Assembly (NCBI GenBank): GCA_016713245.1
Contig: JADJPM010000004.1
Span: 2,170,001-2,234,000, forward strand
Length of the DNA stretch: 64,000 bases
Reading direction: 5' to 3'
Source: Verrucomicrobiaceae bacterium
Lineage (GTDB): Bacteria > Verrucomicrobiota > Verrucomicrobiia > Verrucomicrobiales > Verrucomicrobiaceae
Shown here: in pieces, positions 17,447 to 25,220 of the stretch
How positions within the stretch are numbered: position 1 is the stretch's first letter
Layout of the letters: each line of letters begins with the position of its first letter
Notes under the pieces: model-generated
Seen by the model: the letters and a program-made list of their open reading frames with translations, nothing else
Database searches by the model: none
What the model was told of the DNA's origin: nothing
Position numbers and translations under genes: made by a program

Positions 17447-17462
17447 TGGCACAGTCCTTGCT
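17447..17462 (+). promoter_or_regulatory. Sigma-54 (RpoN) promoter of amtB
   Basis: TGGCACAGTCCTTGCT matches the -24/-12 consensus TGGCAC-N5-TTGCT exactly, with GG and GC separated by ten bases. It lies 75 bases before the amtB start. I see no convincing NtrC-type palindrome upstream in the 130 bases available. Nitrogen-limited, activator-dependent expression is the expected outcome. Confidence 0.8.
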
Positions 17463-17536
17463 TTGGAGAGAAGATTGTCAATTCGTGGCCCAACCATCTG
17501 CGAATTGGCCTCAACCAACCCAACCACCAATCAACC

Positions 17537-18868
17537 ATGACCCACCCTGCGCTTATGCGTCGCGGGCGTGGCACCACGCTGTTTTCCGCAGCGTGCGCCG
17601 CGCTTTGCTGTGCCTCCACGTCGTTGCACGCTGCTGAAACGTCCACCATCCAAAGCGGAGACACCGCCTGGCTGCTCACCTCCACCGCCCTCGTGCTCTT
17701 CATGATGATCCCCGGCCTCGCGTTGTTTTACGCGGGCCTTGTGCGTTCGAAAAACGTGCTTTCGATCTTCATGCAGTGCTTTGCCCTCACCGCCGTGCTG
17801 AGCCTCGTGTGGCTCGTCTGCGGCTACTCGCTCAGCTTTACGGGCGATAGCGGCTTCATCGGCGGCTTCGACAAGATGTTCCTCAAGGGCGTGACGCCTG
17901 CCAGCACCTACGCGGCCTATCCGAACATCCCGGAACACCTGTGGTTCGCCTACCAGATGATGTTCTTCCTCATCACACCGGGGCTTTTCATCGGGGCCTT
18001 TGCCGAGCGCATGAAATTCAGCGCCATCATGGTCTTCAGCATCCTCTGGAGCCTGCTGGTGTATGCCCCCACCTGCTGGGGAGTGTGGCATAAGATGGAG
18101 TTCTTCGGCCTCAAAAATGTGATCGACCTTGCCGGTGGCATCGTCGTCCACATCACCGCCGGTGTGGCCGCTCTCGTGGCCTGTATCATGGTGGGGCCGC
18201 GCCGAGGTTTCCCCCAGCAGCAGATGATGCCGCACAATCTTCCCTTCACCGTGGCCGGAGCCGGCATGCTGTGGGTGGGCTGGTTTGGCTTCAACGGCGG
18301 CAGCCAGGTGGCCGCGAACGGCAGCGCCGCGATGACGGTGGTGGTCACGCACCTCTCCGCCTGTGCTGCCTGCGTGGTGTGGTCGATCATTGAGAAGATC
18401 AAAGTGGGCAAACCCAGTGCCCTCGGCATCGCCACCGGCTCCATCGCGGGCTTGGCGGCCATCACTCCTGCCTCAGGCAAGGTCGGCCCCGTGGGGGCCA
18501 TCTGCATCGGCAGCATCAGCGCCCTCGTGTGCTGGTTCTTCTGCGCCAAGGTGAAACAGAAATTCAAGTATGACGACTCGCTCGATGTCTTCGGCGTGCA
18601 TGGCGTGGGTGGCTTCATCGGCACGATCCTCGTGGCCGTGTTTGCGTCCCCCACCTTTGGCGGCCTCGGTTATGCCGAAGGCATGACGATGGGCAGCCAG
18701 CTCACGACTCAGCTTCTCGCCTCGCTCTACACGATCATCCTTTCCGGCGTGGTCAGCGTGGTGCTGCTCAAAGTCATTGGAGCCACCATCGGCCTTCGCG
18801 TGGATGCAGATGAGGAAAACCAGGGCCTCGACCTCGCCGAGCACGGCGAGAGCGGCTACAACGCGTAA
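17537..18868 (+). CDS. amtB: Ammonium transporter AmtB
   Basis: The 443-residue protein has a cleavable leader ending HAAET and then the 11-helix Amt fold. Family marks are GDTAWLLTSTALVLFMMIPG, LALFYAGLVRSKN, the first pore His in GGIVVHITAG and the second pore His in FGVHGVGGFIGT. It conducts ammonium into the cell under nitrogen limitation. No glnK/PII gene is adjacent, unlike the common amtB-glnK arrangement. Its upstream sigma-54 promoter and downstream terminator mark it as a single-gene nitrogen-regulated unit. Confidence 0.95.
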   Translation: MTHPALMRRGRGTTLFSAACAALCCASTSLHAAETSTIQSGDTAWLLTSTALVLFMMIPGLALFYAGLVRSKNVLSIFMQCFALTAVLSLVWLVCGYSLSFTGDSGFIGGFDKMFLKGVTPASTYAAYPNIPEHLWFAYQMMFFLITPGLFIGAFAERMKFSAIMVFSILWSLLVYAPTCWGVWHKMEFFGLKNVIDLAGGIVVHITAGVAALVACIMVGPRRGFPQQQMMPHNLPFTVAGAGMLWVGWFGFNGGSQVAANGSAAMTVVVTHLSACAACVVWSIIEKIKVGKPSALGIATGSIAGLAAITPASGKVGPVGAICIGSISALVCWFFCAKVKQKFKYDDSLDVFGVHGVGGFIGTILVAVFASPTFGGLGYAEGMTMGSQLTTQLLASLYTIILSGVVSVVLLKVIGATIGLRVDADEENQGLDLAEHGESGYNA

Positions 18869-18890
18869 ATGCGACTCAAAATCAGTGCAG

Positions 18891-18924
18891 CGGCCGGATC
18901 ACCCAGCGTGGTCCGGCCGTTTTT
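18891..18924 (+). terminator. Rho-independent terminator after amtB
   Basis: CGGCCGGA (18891-18898) pairs with TCCGGCCG (18912-18919), followed by five T. It begins 22 bases after the amtB stop. The 200 bases after it (18925-19122) hold no gene I can support. Confidence 0.88.
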
Positions 18925-19122
18925 ACTCCCAACATTCGTTCAAGAAGAACCAAGAAAGGATCTTGTCGGCAAAATGCTCCCATGCCGACTGTTGTCGCTC
19001 ACGATAATGATACCATGAGACAGGTGTTTGCTGCTGGCCCGACACGAACGCCCATAGTTGGTGCTCTGAGTGGCAGTTGGTTGATTCGGAAGAACGCTCA
19101 AGGGTGTAGGTCAGTGGTTTGA

Positions 19123-19350
19123 TCACCTCTTCTCAAACACCGGCTTCCCGCCCTTGATCCCCGCAGTGATGCGATGGCCGTCTTTGAAGCCGCCTTCGAG
19201 GACGGCGAGGGACAAGCAGATCGAGGAGGTGCTTTTGGATGGCGCGTTTGAGGGGCCTCGCGCCGAAGACGGGATCGAAGCGGGTGGTGCCGTCGGTGAC
19301 GGTGAGGTGGATGTTCTGCTTCGCGAGGCGTTGAAACCGTTGAAGATGAC
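19123..19350 (-). pseudogene. ClpB C-terminal remnant
   Basis: The minus strand reads LQRFQRLAKQNIHLTVTD, then FDPVFGARPLKRAIQKHL, which is the C-terminal small domain of the ClpB disaggregase. About 12 residues normally between these blocks are missing. A frameshift after LLDL moves the rest into another frame, which continues LAVLEGGFKDGHRITAG and IKGGKPVFEKR to a stop at 19123-19125. The upstream AAA domains are absent, so this is a decayed end fragment. The preceding stretch 19351-19581 shows no gene I can support. Confidence 0.8.
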
Positions 19351-19581
19351 GATTCAGCACGCTGGTGGCGCAGGGACGGCTAGCAGTGGTCTCTGAGGCC
19401 GGTGGTGAAGTGCAGGCGCTGGAGTCGTGCGCATCTGCCTGCGCACTGCCACCACGACCACCCAGAAGCTGTGAACGCAAAGTTCGCCAGCCACTCACCC
19501 AATGGCCACGCATGATTACCCCCACTTCAGTGACCGTGCCGCCATCTATGAAGTCACCATGATGGCTTCATGGTATTGACC

Positions 19582-19821
19582 TCAAAGCGCCTTGTGCGAA
19601 CCATCGCAGAAGGGCGGGTTCTTCGAGTGCTTGCAATTGCACAGCCACACCTTCTTCGGCTCGGTGAGCGTGAACTTCTTCGGGCCGAGTCCGGTGCCCT
19701 TGTGCGAGCCATCACAGCTCGGCTGATGCCCGCTGAGGCCGCAGGCGCACCACCAATGGTCACCGGCAGGGAGTTCGAGGGCCACGGGCTGCTTGTCGTA
19801 GATCTTGGGAAGAGTGTCCAT
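19582..19821 (-). CDS. Twin CDGSH iron-sulfur protein
   Basis: The 79-residue protein (start at ATG 19821, MDTLPKIYDKQ) has two CDGSH iron-sulfur motifs: CACGLSGHQPSCDGSHKG and CNCKHSKNPPFCDGSHKA, each with the three Cys and one His that hold a redox-active 2Fe-2S cluster (mitoNEET type). Two motifs in a tiny soluble protein are typical of bacterial members. The role is probably electron or cluster transfer. Downstream lies the clpB remnant. Confidence 0.9.
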   Translation of the reverse strand: MDTLPKIYDKQPVALELPAGDHWWCACGLSGHQPSCDGSHKGTGLGPKKFTLTEPKKVWLCNCKHSKNPPFCDGSHKAL

Positions 19822-19870
19822 GCGGTGACTCTCCACGGATCACGCTCACCTTCAAGATCGAAACAAAGTG

Positions 19871-19925
19871 GAACAGGTTTTTAACCTGTTCATTCCCCGA
19901 GCCGAACGGGTTGGAAAACCCGTTC
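19871..19925. repeat. Two adjacent hairpins
   Basis: The first hairpin has arms GAACAGGTT and AACCTGTTC (19871-19891); the second has arms GAACGGGTT and AACCCGTTC (19904-19925). They differ mainly by one stem base pair and lie between the TIM-barrel gene stop and the CDGSH gene start, both on the minus strand. They may act as terminators or be dispersed repeats. Confidence 0.75.
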
Positions 19926-19940
19926 TATATTCATCAAGCC

Positions 19941-20825
19941 TCACACATCGCACACCATCGCCGCGTGGCGGAGGGCAAGGATGGGATCGTCCCAGGTCGG
20001 GATGAATTCATGGGCGACAAAGTCATGATAACCGATCTCCAACACGGCCTGCATGACGGCGGGATAATTGATCTCCTGATGTTCATCGAGCTCGCAGCGG
20101 CCCGGATTGCCCGCCGTATGCAAGTGACCGATGTATTCGGCGTGTTGACGCAGGCGGCGGATGATGTCGCCGTTCATGATGCTCACATGGTAGATGTCGA
20201 AGAGCAGCTTGAAGTTCGGACTGCCGATGTTTTTGATCAAATCGACGCAGAAATCGACGTCGTCGCCAAAGTAGCCGGGATGCCCTTTCATCGGGTGGGA
20301 ACTGTCGCGGGAGTTCAGATGTTCCAGAACGAGGGTCACCCCCTTTTTCTCCGCCAGAGGCAGGACTTCTTTCCAGGTGCTGAGGCAGGCATCGATGGCC
20401 TTGTCACGATCCATGCCGTCGAATTTCATGCCGGTGAAGGTGATGACCTTCTTGCAGCCCACATCAGCGGCAAGGTTGATCGATTCGGTGAGCTTCGTGA
20501 CGACCTCATCGTGGAAGGCCGGATTGCAGGGACCTTTGGCAAAACCGTGGCTGCTGACGAGGGAGATGTCCAACCCCAGCTTTTTCACATCCGGGTAGAG
20601 TTTCGAATCAATGCCCTCGATGCCGACGAGGCCGATCTCCTTCGCGTGCTTTGCCAATTCCAACGTATCCATCGGCTTCCAGCACCAGCCCATCAGCGTG
20701 TGCTTGATGCCGTGGTTCTTGATCTTGTAGGCGGGATCAGCGGCGGCTTTGGCGATGTTTTGGGCATCGAGACGCGTGACAGCAAGAGCGGAAGCGGCGG
20801 CGGCGAGGAAGGAACGGCGTTTCAT
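19941..20825 (-). CDS. Exported sugar isomerase/epimerase-like TIM-barrel protein
   Basis: The 294-residue protein has a Tat-like leader (MKRRSFLAAAASALAVTRL) followed by an AP-endonuclease-2/xylose-isomerase-like barrel. Family marks include WCWKPMDTLELAKHAKEIGL, GIEGIDSKLYPDVKKLGL, the metal-ligand region LVLEHLNSRDSSHPMKGHPG and LLFDIYHVSIMNGDI, HLHTAGNPGRCELDEHQEIN. This matches the hydroxypyruvate isomerase-like group common in PVC bacteria. Substrate is unknown. Confidence 0.82.
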   Translation of the reverse strand: MKRRSFLAAAASALAVTRLDAQNIAKAAADPAYKIKNHGIKHTLMGWCWKPMDTLELAKHAKEIGLVGIEGIDSKLYPDVKKLGLDISLVSSHGFAKGPCNPAFHDEVVTKLTESINLAADVGCKKVITFTGMKFDGMDRDKAIDACLSTWKEVLPLAEKKGVTLVLEHLNSRDSSHPMKGHPGYFGDDVDFCVDLIKNIGSPNFKLLFDIYHVSIMNGDIIRRLRQHAEYIGHLHTAGNPGRCELDEHQEINYPAVMQAVLEIGYHDFVAHEFIPTWDDPILALRHAAMVCDV

Positions 20826-20861
20826 GGTCGATTGGAGAGGGGCGTGGAGATCGGTGGATAC

Positions 20862-20894
20862 GAAAAGAGGTCAAGGTGAGACCACCCTGACCTC
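20862..20894 (-). terminator. Terminator after thioredoxin gene
   Basis: On the minus strand GAGGTCA.GGTG pairs with CACC.TGACCTC (20867-20894, one mismatch) around a four-base loop, followed by four T. It lies 31 bases beyond the thioredoxin gene stop. Confidence 0.7.
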
Positions 20895-20925
20895 CTCACG
20901 ATGAAGTCGATGCACTAAACGGAGA

Positions 20926-21354
20926 TCACTCCGCCTTCTTGGTCTTGGCAAGCACGCCTTTGAGTTTCTTGGCAAAATCCTCTGGAGCGGAGCTACCTAC
21001 CTGTTTCGCCACTTCCTTGCCCTCAGGGCTCAGGATCTGGATGTGCGGGATGCCGTCCACGCCCGCCTTGGTGGCCGCCTTGCTGTTGGAGTCCTCATCC
21101 ACGTCCAGGTAGGCCCAGATGAACTGATCGTGATAGCCCTTCACCTGCTTGCTGGGATAGACCTCCTTCTTCATCATCTGGCAGGGCGGGCACCAGGAGG
21201 CCGAGAAGACGAGGATGACCGGTTTACCTTCGGCTTTGCCTGCGGCGATGGCCTCGGGGGCGCTGGTTTTGAAGTTCGGGCTGCCCTTCGGAAAATCGCT
21301 CGCGAGAGCGGAGGCGGTCAAGGCAGCAAGGAGGAGGGTGAGGAGCTTTTTCAT
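20926..21354 (-). CDS. Periplasmic thioredoxin-like protein
   Basis: The 142-residue protein has a signal peptide (KKLLTLLLAALTASALA) and one thioredoxin fold with the active site SASWCPPCQMM (C55, C58). The cis-Pro loop is present as VDGIPHIQIL. The CPPC dipeptide and export suggest a periplasmic thiol reductase or oxidase. No cognate DsbD or cytochrome-maturation gene is adjacent. Confidence 0.88.
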   Translation of the reverse strand: MKKLLTLLLAALTASALASDFPKGSPNFKTSAPEAIAAGKAEGKPVILVFSASWCPPCQMMKKEVYPSKQVKGYHDQFIWAYLDVDEDSNSKAATKAGVDGIPHIQILSPEGKEVAKQVGSSAPEDFAKKLKGVLAKTKKAE

Positions 21355-21408
21355 GGGTAGGTTTTGCGCATTCGCGCTCCGCTAAGATGCATTCGCCGCC
21401 GTTTTATT

Positions 21409-22095
21409 TCAGTCTTTTTTCATCAAAGCGGCATTCATCACGACCAGCCGCCGCCAGCAGGTGAGAAGGCCGCCAAGAAAAATCACCGTCAGCGCCAGCT
21501 TGATGCCCCATCGTTCCATTTGAGCCAGATGCTGGCCCAGTTCGATGAGCGAGCCGACCGTCAGCACCGCCATGCGATGCTGCTTCGCCATCGGACCACG
21601 AAAATCATGCGTTCCCGTCAACGCCGCCCCCAACGTCCGCACATAGGCGGTGCCCATGGCCGTGCAGGCAGCACACCAGCCGAGCGGGATCATGTCGAAG
21701 AGCTTCACCACGCCTGGCTCTCCTGCCCCGCTGTAACCTGCGCCGACCAAGATCAGCACATCTGCAAGCCGATCTGGCGCATCGTTGTAAATCACTCCAG
21801 CGGGCGATCCTTTGCCGCCCTCCACGGCCACCATGCCGTCGAGCAGATTGCAAATGAGACGCATCTGCATGCAGGCAATCGCGCCGAGCCATGAGGCGAT
21901 GATCCACGGCCCGGTCTGATCGCCTGCATGCATGAAAATCCACCATGCCCCGGCAGCAAACACCATGCTGAAGATCGAAATGACATTCGGCGGCAGCCCG
22001 AGACGCACGCAAAAGCCCGCCAAAGCCTTTGCCCACGCTTGATCACGCGATTTCAAAACACGGCGGGAGGAAAGGTGCTCGTCTGGAACGCTCAT
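21409..22095 (-). CDS. CDP-alcohol phosphatidyltransferase-like membrane protein with variant motif
   Basis: I start at ATG 22095 (MSVPDEHLSSRRVLKSRD), giving 228 residues with several membrane helices. The CDP-alcohol transferase signature is recognisable but altered: NLLDGMVAVEGG in place of DxxDGxxAR, and GVIYNDAPDRLAD in place of GxxxDxxxD. Two metal-binding Asp positions are thus Asn and the usual Arg is Val. It may transfer a phospho-alcohol with different metal geometry or a different substrate. Its start lies 86 bases from the divergent spermidine-synthase gene. Confidence 0.72.
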   Translation of the reverse strand: MSVPDEHLSSRRVLKSRDQAWAKALAGFCVRLGLPPNVISIFSMVFAAGAWWIFMHAGDQTGPWIIASWLGAIACMQMRLICNLLDGMVAVEGGKGSPAGVIYNDAPDRLADVLILVGAGYSGAGEPGVVKLFDMIPLGWCAACTAMGTAYVRTLGAALTGTHDFRGPMAKQHRMAVLTVGSLIELGQHLAQMERWGIKLALTVIFLGGLLTCWRRLVVMNAALMKKD

Positions 22096-22180
22096 GGCTA
22101 GATCACTAGCCAGCCACCCCAGGTCAGCAAATGACGAAACCCGAATGACGAATGCCGAATCCGCGCTTTCGTCATCCCTC

Positions 22181-23683
22181 ATGTCTTCTCCGCCAAAGCC
22201 CTGGCTTCTCCTGCTCTCCGTCTTCGCCATCGCGACGTGTGGACTGGTCTATGAGCTCATCGCGGGCACGCTGGCCAGCTACCTGCTCGGAGATTCGGTG
22301 ACGCAGTTTTCCACGGTCATCGGCGTGTATCTCTTTGCCATGGGTGTCGGCTCGTGGTTCTCGCGATTCTTCACCGGGAACCTCATCGCCACTTTCATCC
22401 GAGTCGAGTTCATGATCGCCCTGCTTGGAGGATGCTCAGCGGCGCTGCTCTTCCTGCTGTTTGGCTGGAGCATCTCTTTCCGCATCCCACTCTACAGCAT
22501 CGTCTTCCTCATTGGAGCCCTCGTAGGTCTGGAGATCCCTCTACTGCTCCGCGTGCTGGAGGGCCGTTTCGCCTTCAAAGACCTCGTCTCGAATGTTTTC
22601 AGCTTCGACTACATCGGCGCCTTGCTCGCCTCGCTGCTCTTCCCACTCGTTTTGATGCCCCATCTGGGCCTCGTGAGGTCCGCCTTCCTTTTTGGTCTCA
22701 TCAATGCCGCCGTCGGCCTTCTCACGCTGCGCATGCTGAGGCATGAGTTGCCTCAAAAAAACGGCTTGTGGCTCACGGGCGGCCTCGTTTCGGTCATTTT
22801 GATCATCGGCATGCTCTCTGGAGAAAAAATCACCCGCTGGGGCGAGATCGCCGCCTTTCCCGATCCGGTCATCTATGCCGAATCCACTCCTTACCAGCGC
22901 ATCGTGCTCACCGCGTCGAAGCACGAGCTGCGCCTCTACCTCAACAGCAACCTGCAATTCAGCACGAAGGACGAATATCGCTACCACGAGGCCCTCGTGC
23001 ATCCCGGCCTGTCACGACTCCCGAACGCCAAAAAAGTCCTCATCCTCGGCGGCGGCGATGGCCTGGCTGCCCGCGAGGTGCTTCGCTACCCGCGCATCGA
23101 GAGCATCACGCTCGTTGACCTCGATCCCGCCATGACGCGACTGTTTTCCACGAACGAACTGCTCACCCCGCACAATCAAAACGCCCTCACCAGCCCTCGC
23201 GTGAAGGTCGAGAATGCCGACGCCTTCATCTGGCTTGGCGAGCCGCGTGGCCCCTTCGACTTCGTCATCATCGACTTCCCCGATCCATCGAATTTCTCCC
23301 TCGGCAAACTCTACAGCACCACCTTTTACCAGCGCCTTCGCCGCAGCATGAGCCCGGAGGCCGCCGTCGTCGTGCAAAGCACCTCGCCCTTCGTCGCCCG
23401 AAAATCCTTTTGGTGTGTCGATGCCACCCTGCAAGCCTCCGGCTTACACACCGAGCCGTATCACACCTTCGTCCCCAGCTTTGGTGAATGGGGCTTCATC
23501 CTCGCCTCCCACAAGCCTCTCAGCCTTCCCTCCGCTCTTCCTGAAGGCCTCCGTTTCATCAACGAGGAAACCCTCGCCCAACTCCCCCGCTTTCCCCCCG
23601 ACATGGCCCGCCTCGCCACCGAAACGAATCACCTCAGCAACCAAGCTCTCGTCCGTTACTTCGAGGAAGAATGGGCGCAGTGA
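22181..23683 (+). CDS. speE: Membrane-anchored polyamine aminopropyltransferase
   Basis: Starting at ATG 22181, the 500-residue protein has about seven membrane helices in residues 8-230 (for example PLYSIVFLIGALVGLEIPLL) followed by a spermidine-synthase domain. The catalytic part shows the decarboxy-SAM site LILGGGDGLAAREVL near residue 283, VDLDPAMTRLF, and the IIDFPDPSNFSLGKLYS active-site loop. It should transfer aminopropyl to putrescine or a related amine. Membrane-fused SpeE proteins are widespread, but the role of the membrane part is unclear. Confidence 0.9.
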   Translation: MSSPPKPWLLLLSVFAIATCGLVYELIAGTLASYLLGDSVTQFSTVIGVYLFAMGVGSWFSRFFTGNLIATFIRVEFMIALLGGCSAALLFLLFGWSISFRIPLYSIVFLIGALVGLEIPLLLRVLEGRFAFKDLVSNVFSFDYIGALLASLLFPLVLMPHLGLVRSAFLFGLINAAVGLLTLRMLRHELPQKNGLWLTGGLVSVILIIGMLSGEKITRWGEIAAFPDPVIYAESTPYQRIVLTASKHELRLYLNSNLQFSTKDEYRYHEALVHPGLSRLPNAKKVLILGGGDGLAAREVLRYPRIESITLVDLDPAMTRLFSTNELLTPHNQNALTSPRVKVENADAFIWLGEPRGPFDFVIIDFPDPSNFSLGKLYSTTFYQRLRRSMSPEAAVVVQSTSPFVARKSFWCVDATLQASGLHTEPYHTFVPSFGEWGFILASHKPLSLPSALPEGLRFINEETLAQLPRFPPDMARLATETNHLSNQALVRYFEEEWAQ

Positions 23684-23795
23684 TGCCTTTGAGTGGGAAT
23701 GCCCCTGAGAAATCTGTTTCTCCGCGAAATCAAAAGCACGCACATCAAGGACGAAAATCCTTGCCTGAAATGCTGTCGTTCGTTGAAATCAGTTC

Positions 23796-25202
23796 ATGCC
23801 TCAAAACCTTGACGCTCTCCGCCTCGCCCTCCAGCATTCACCAGATAATATCCCCTTGCTTCTGCTTTATGCGGAAGGCTGTCTTGAGGACGGCCTCATG
23901 GAGGATGCAGAGCAAAGCTTTCAGCGAATTCTCAAAGACGATCCTGGGCATGCCGAGGCACGGCTAGGTCTAGCTCGTGTCGCTTTGGGCCAAGGAAAAA
24001 CCTCACAGGCGGCTGTGCGAGCCGAGCAGGTCATCGCGGACACACCTTCCTGCGCCGCAGCCTACCTGCTGCTTGCTCGTGTTCACATCACCGAAGACGA
24101 TCTGCCGAAGGCGAAAGCCATGTATGACAAAGGTATCGCCCTGAATCGCTCGCTCGCCGATCCGGGCATCGAAAAAGACCTTCATGGCATCAAACCCGCC
24201 TCCGATGAAGATCCTGGCCGTAAACGCGCTGCCATCACCTCGGGCGGCAGTTACATCGAGTCCACGGATAGGAAAGAGACGGATGACGATGGACACCCAC
24301 GAGGCGGTGCCGCCTTTGATCTGGGGTTGGCCGATTTTGAGAAGCCGAAGCTCAATTTTGCCGGTGTGGGCGGCATGGAGGCGCTGAAGGAAGAAATCCG
24401 CATGAAAATCATCTATCCGCTTCAGCACGCAGAGCTCTTCAAAGCCTACGACAAGAAGATCGGAGGCGGTGTGCTGCTTTACGGCCCTCCCGGCGTGGGA
24501 AAAACCCTCATCAGCAAGGCCACCGCTGGCGAAATCAAAGCCAACTTCATCGCCTTGGGGCTTCACCAAATTCTCGACATGTGGATCGGCAACTCCGAGA
24601 AAAACATGCACGAAGTTTTCGAACTCGCCCGCCAGAACGCACCGACCATTCTGTTTTTCGACGAGGTCGATGCCCTGGCCGCTGATCGCCGCGACCTACG
24701 CCAAAGTGCCGGTCGCAATCTCATCAACGCCTTCCTCTCCGAAATGGATGGGGCGGAATCCGACAACGACGGCGTGCTTGTCATCGGCGCGACGAATGCC
24801 CCTTGGCATATCGATCCCGCGTTTCGCCGTCCTGGCCGATTTGATCGAACGCTCTTTGTTCCGCCGCCCGATGAAGGCGGTCGCGCAGCGATCATTGAGG
24901 TCATGGCGCAGAAGAAACCCATCGGCGAGCTCGATCCGCGAGCGCTGGCGAAAAAGACCGATGGCTTCTCCGGGGCCGATCTCAAAGCGGTCTTCGATCT
25001 TGCGACCGAGGAGGTTTTGAACGCCGCCATGAAAACGGGCAAGGTCATCCCGCTCACCACGAAGGACCTCATCAAAGCTGCCGGCCGACACAAGCCGACG
25101 ACAAAAGCCTGGTTCGAGAGCGCCAAGAACTACGCCATGTATTCCAACCAAAGCGGCTTCTACGATGATGTGTTGAAGCATCTCGGCCTCCTGAAGCGCT
25201 AA
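23796..25202 (+). CDS. TPR-AAA+ ATPase (Cdc48/Vps4-like)
   Basis: Residues 1-130 form three or four TPR-like helical repeats; residues 185-430 form one AAA+ module. Seen directly are Walker A GPPGVGKT near 230, pore-loop-like MWIGNSEKNMHEVF, Walker B ILFFDEVDAL near 285 and the Arg-finger stretch RRPGRFDR near 343. A short C-terminal region follows (KAWFESAKNYAMYSNQSGF). Such proteins unfold or remodel protein partners. Only 18 bases separate it from the next gene, a TPR membrane protein, so they likely form one operon and complex. Confidence 0.87.
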   Translation: MPQNLDALRLALQHSPDNIPLLLLYAEGCLEDGLMEDAEQSFQRILKDDPGHAEARLGLARVALGQGKTSQAAVRAEQVIADTPSCAAAYLLLARVHITEDDLPKAKAMYDKGIALNRSLADPGIEKDLHGIKPASDEDPGRKRAAITSGGSYIESTDRKETDDDGHPRGGAAFDLGLADFEKPKLNFAGVGGMEALKEEIRMKIIYPLQHAELFKAYDKKIGGGVLLYGPPGVGKTLISKATAGEIKANFIALGLHQILDMWIGNSEKNMHEVFELARQNAPTILFFDEVDALAADRRDLRQSAGRNLINAFLSEMDGAESDNDGVLVIGATNAPWHIDPAFRRPGRFDRTLFVPPPDEGGRAAIIEVMAQKKPIGELDPRALAKKTDGFSGADLKAVFDLATEEVLNAAMKTGKVIPLTTKDLIKAAGRHKPTTKAWFESAKNYAMYSNQSGFYDDVLKHLGLLKR

Positions 25203-25220
25203 ATCTTTTTTGCAGCGCGC

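Noticed and set aside
18923..19126. A 67-codon minus-strand frame starting with GTG over the clpB stop
   Set aside because: No recognisable motif, poor start, and it sits in a decayed region. Its Trp/Gln-rich sequence could be another gene fragment, but I cannot support it.
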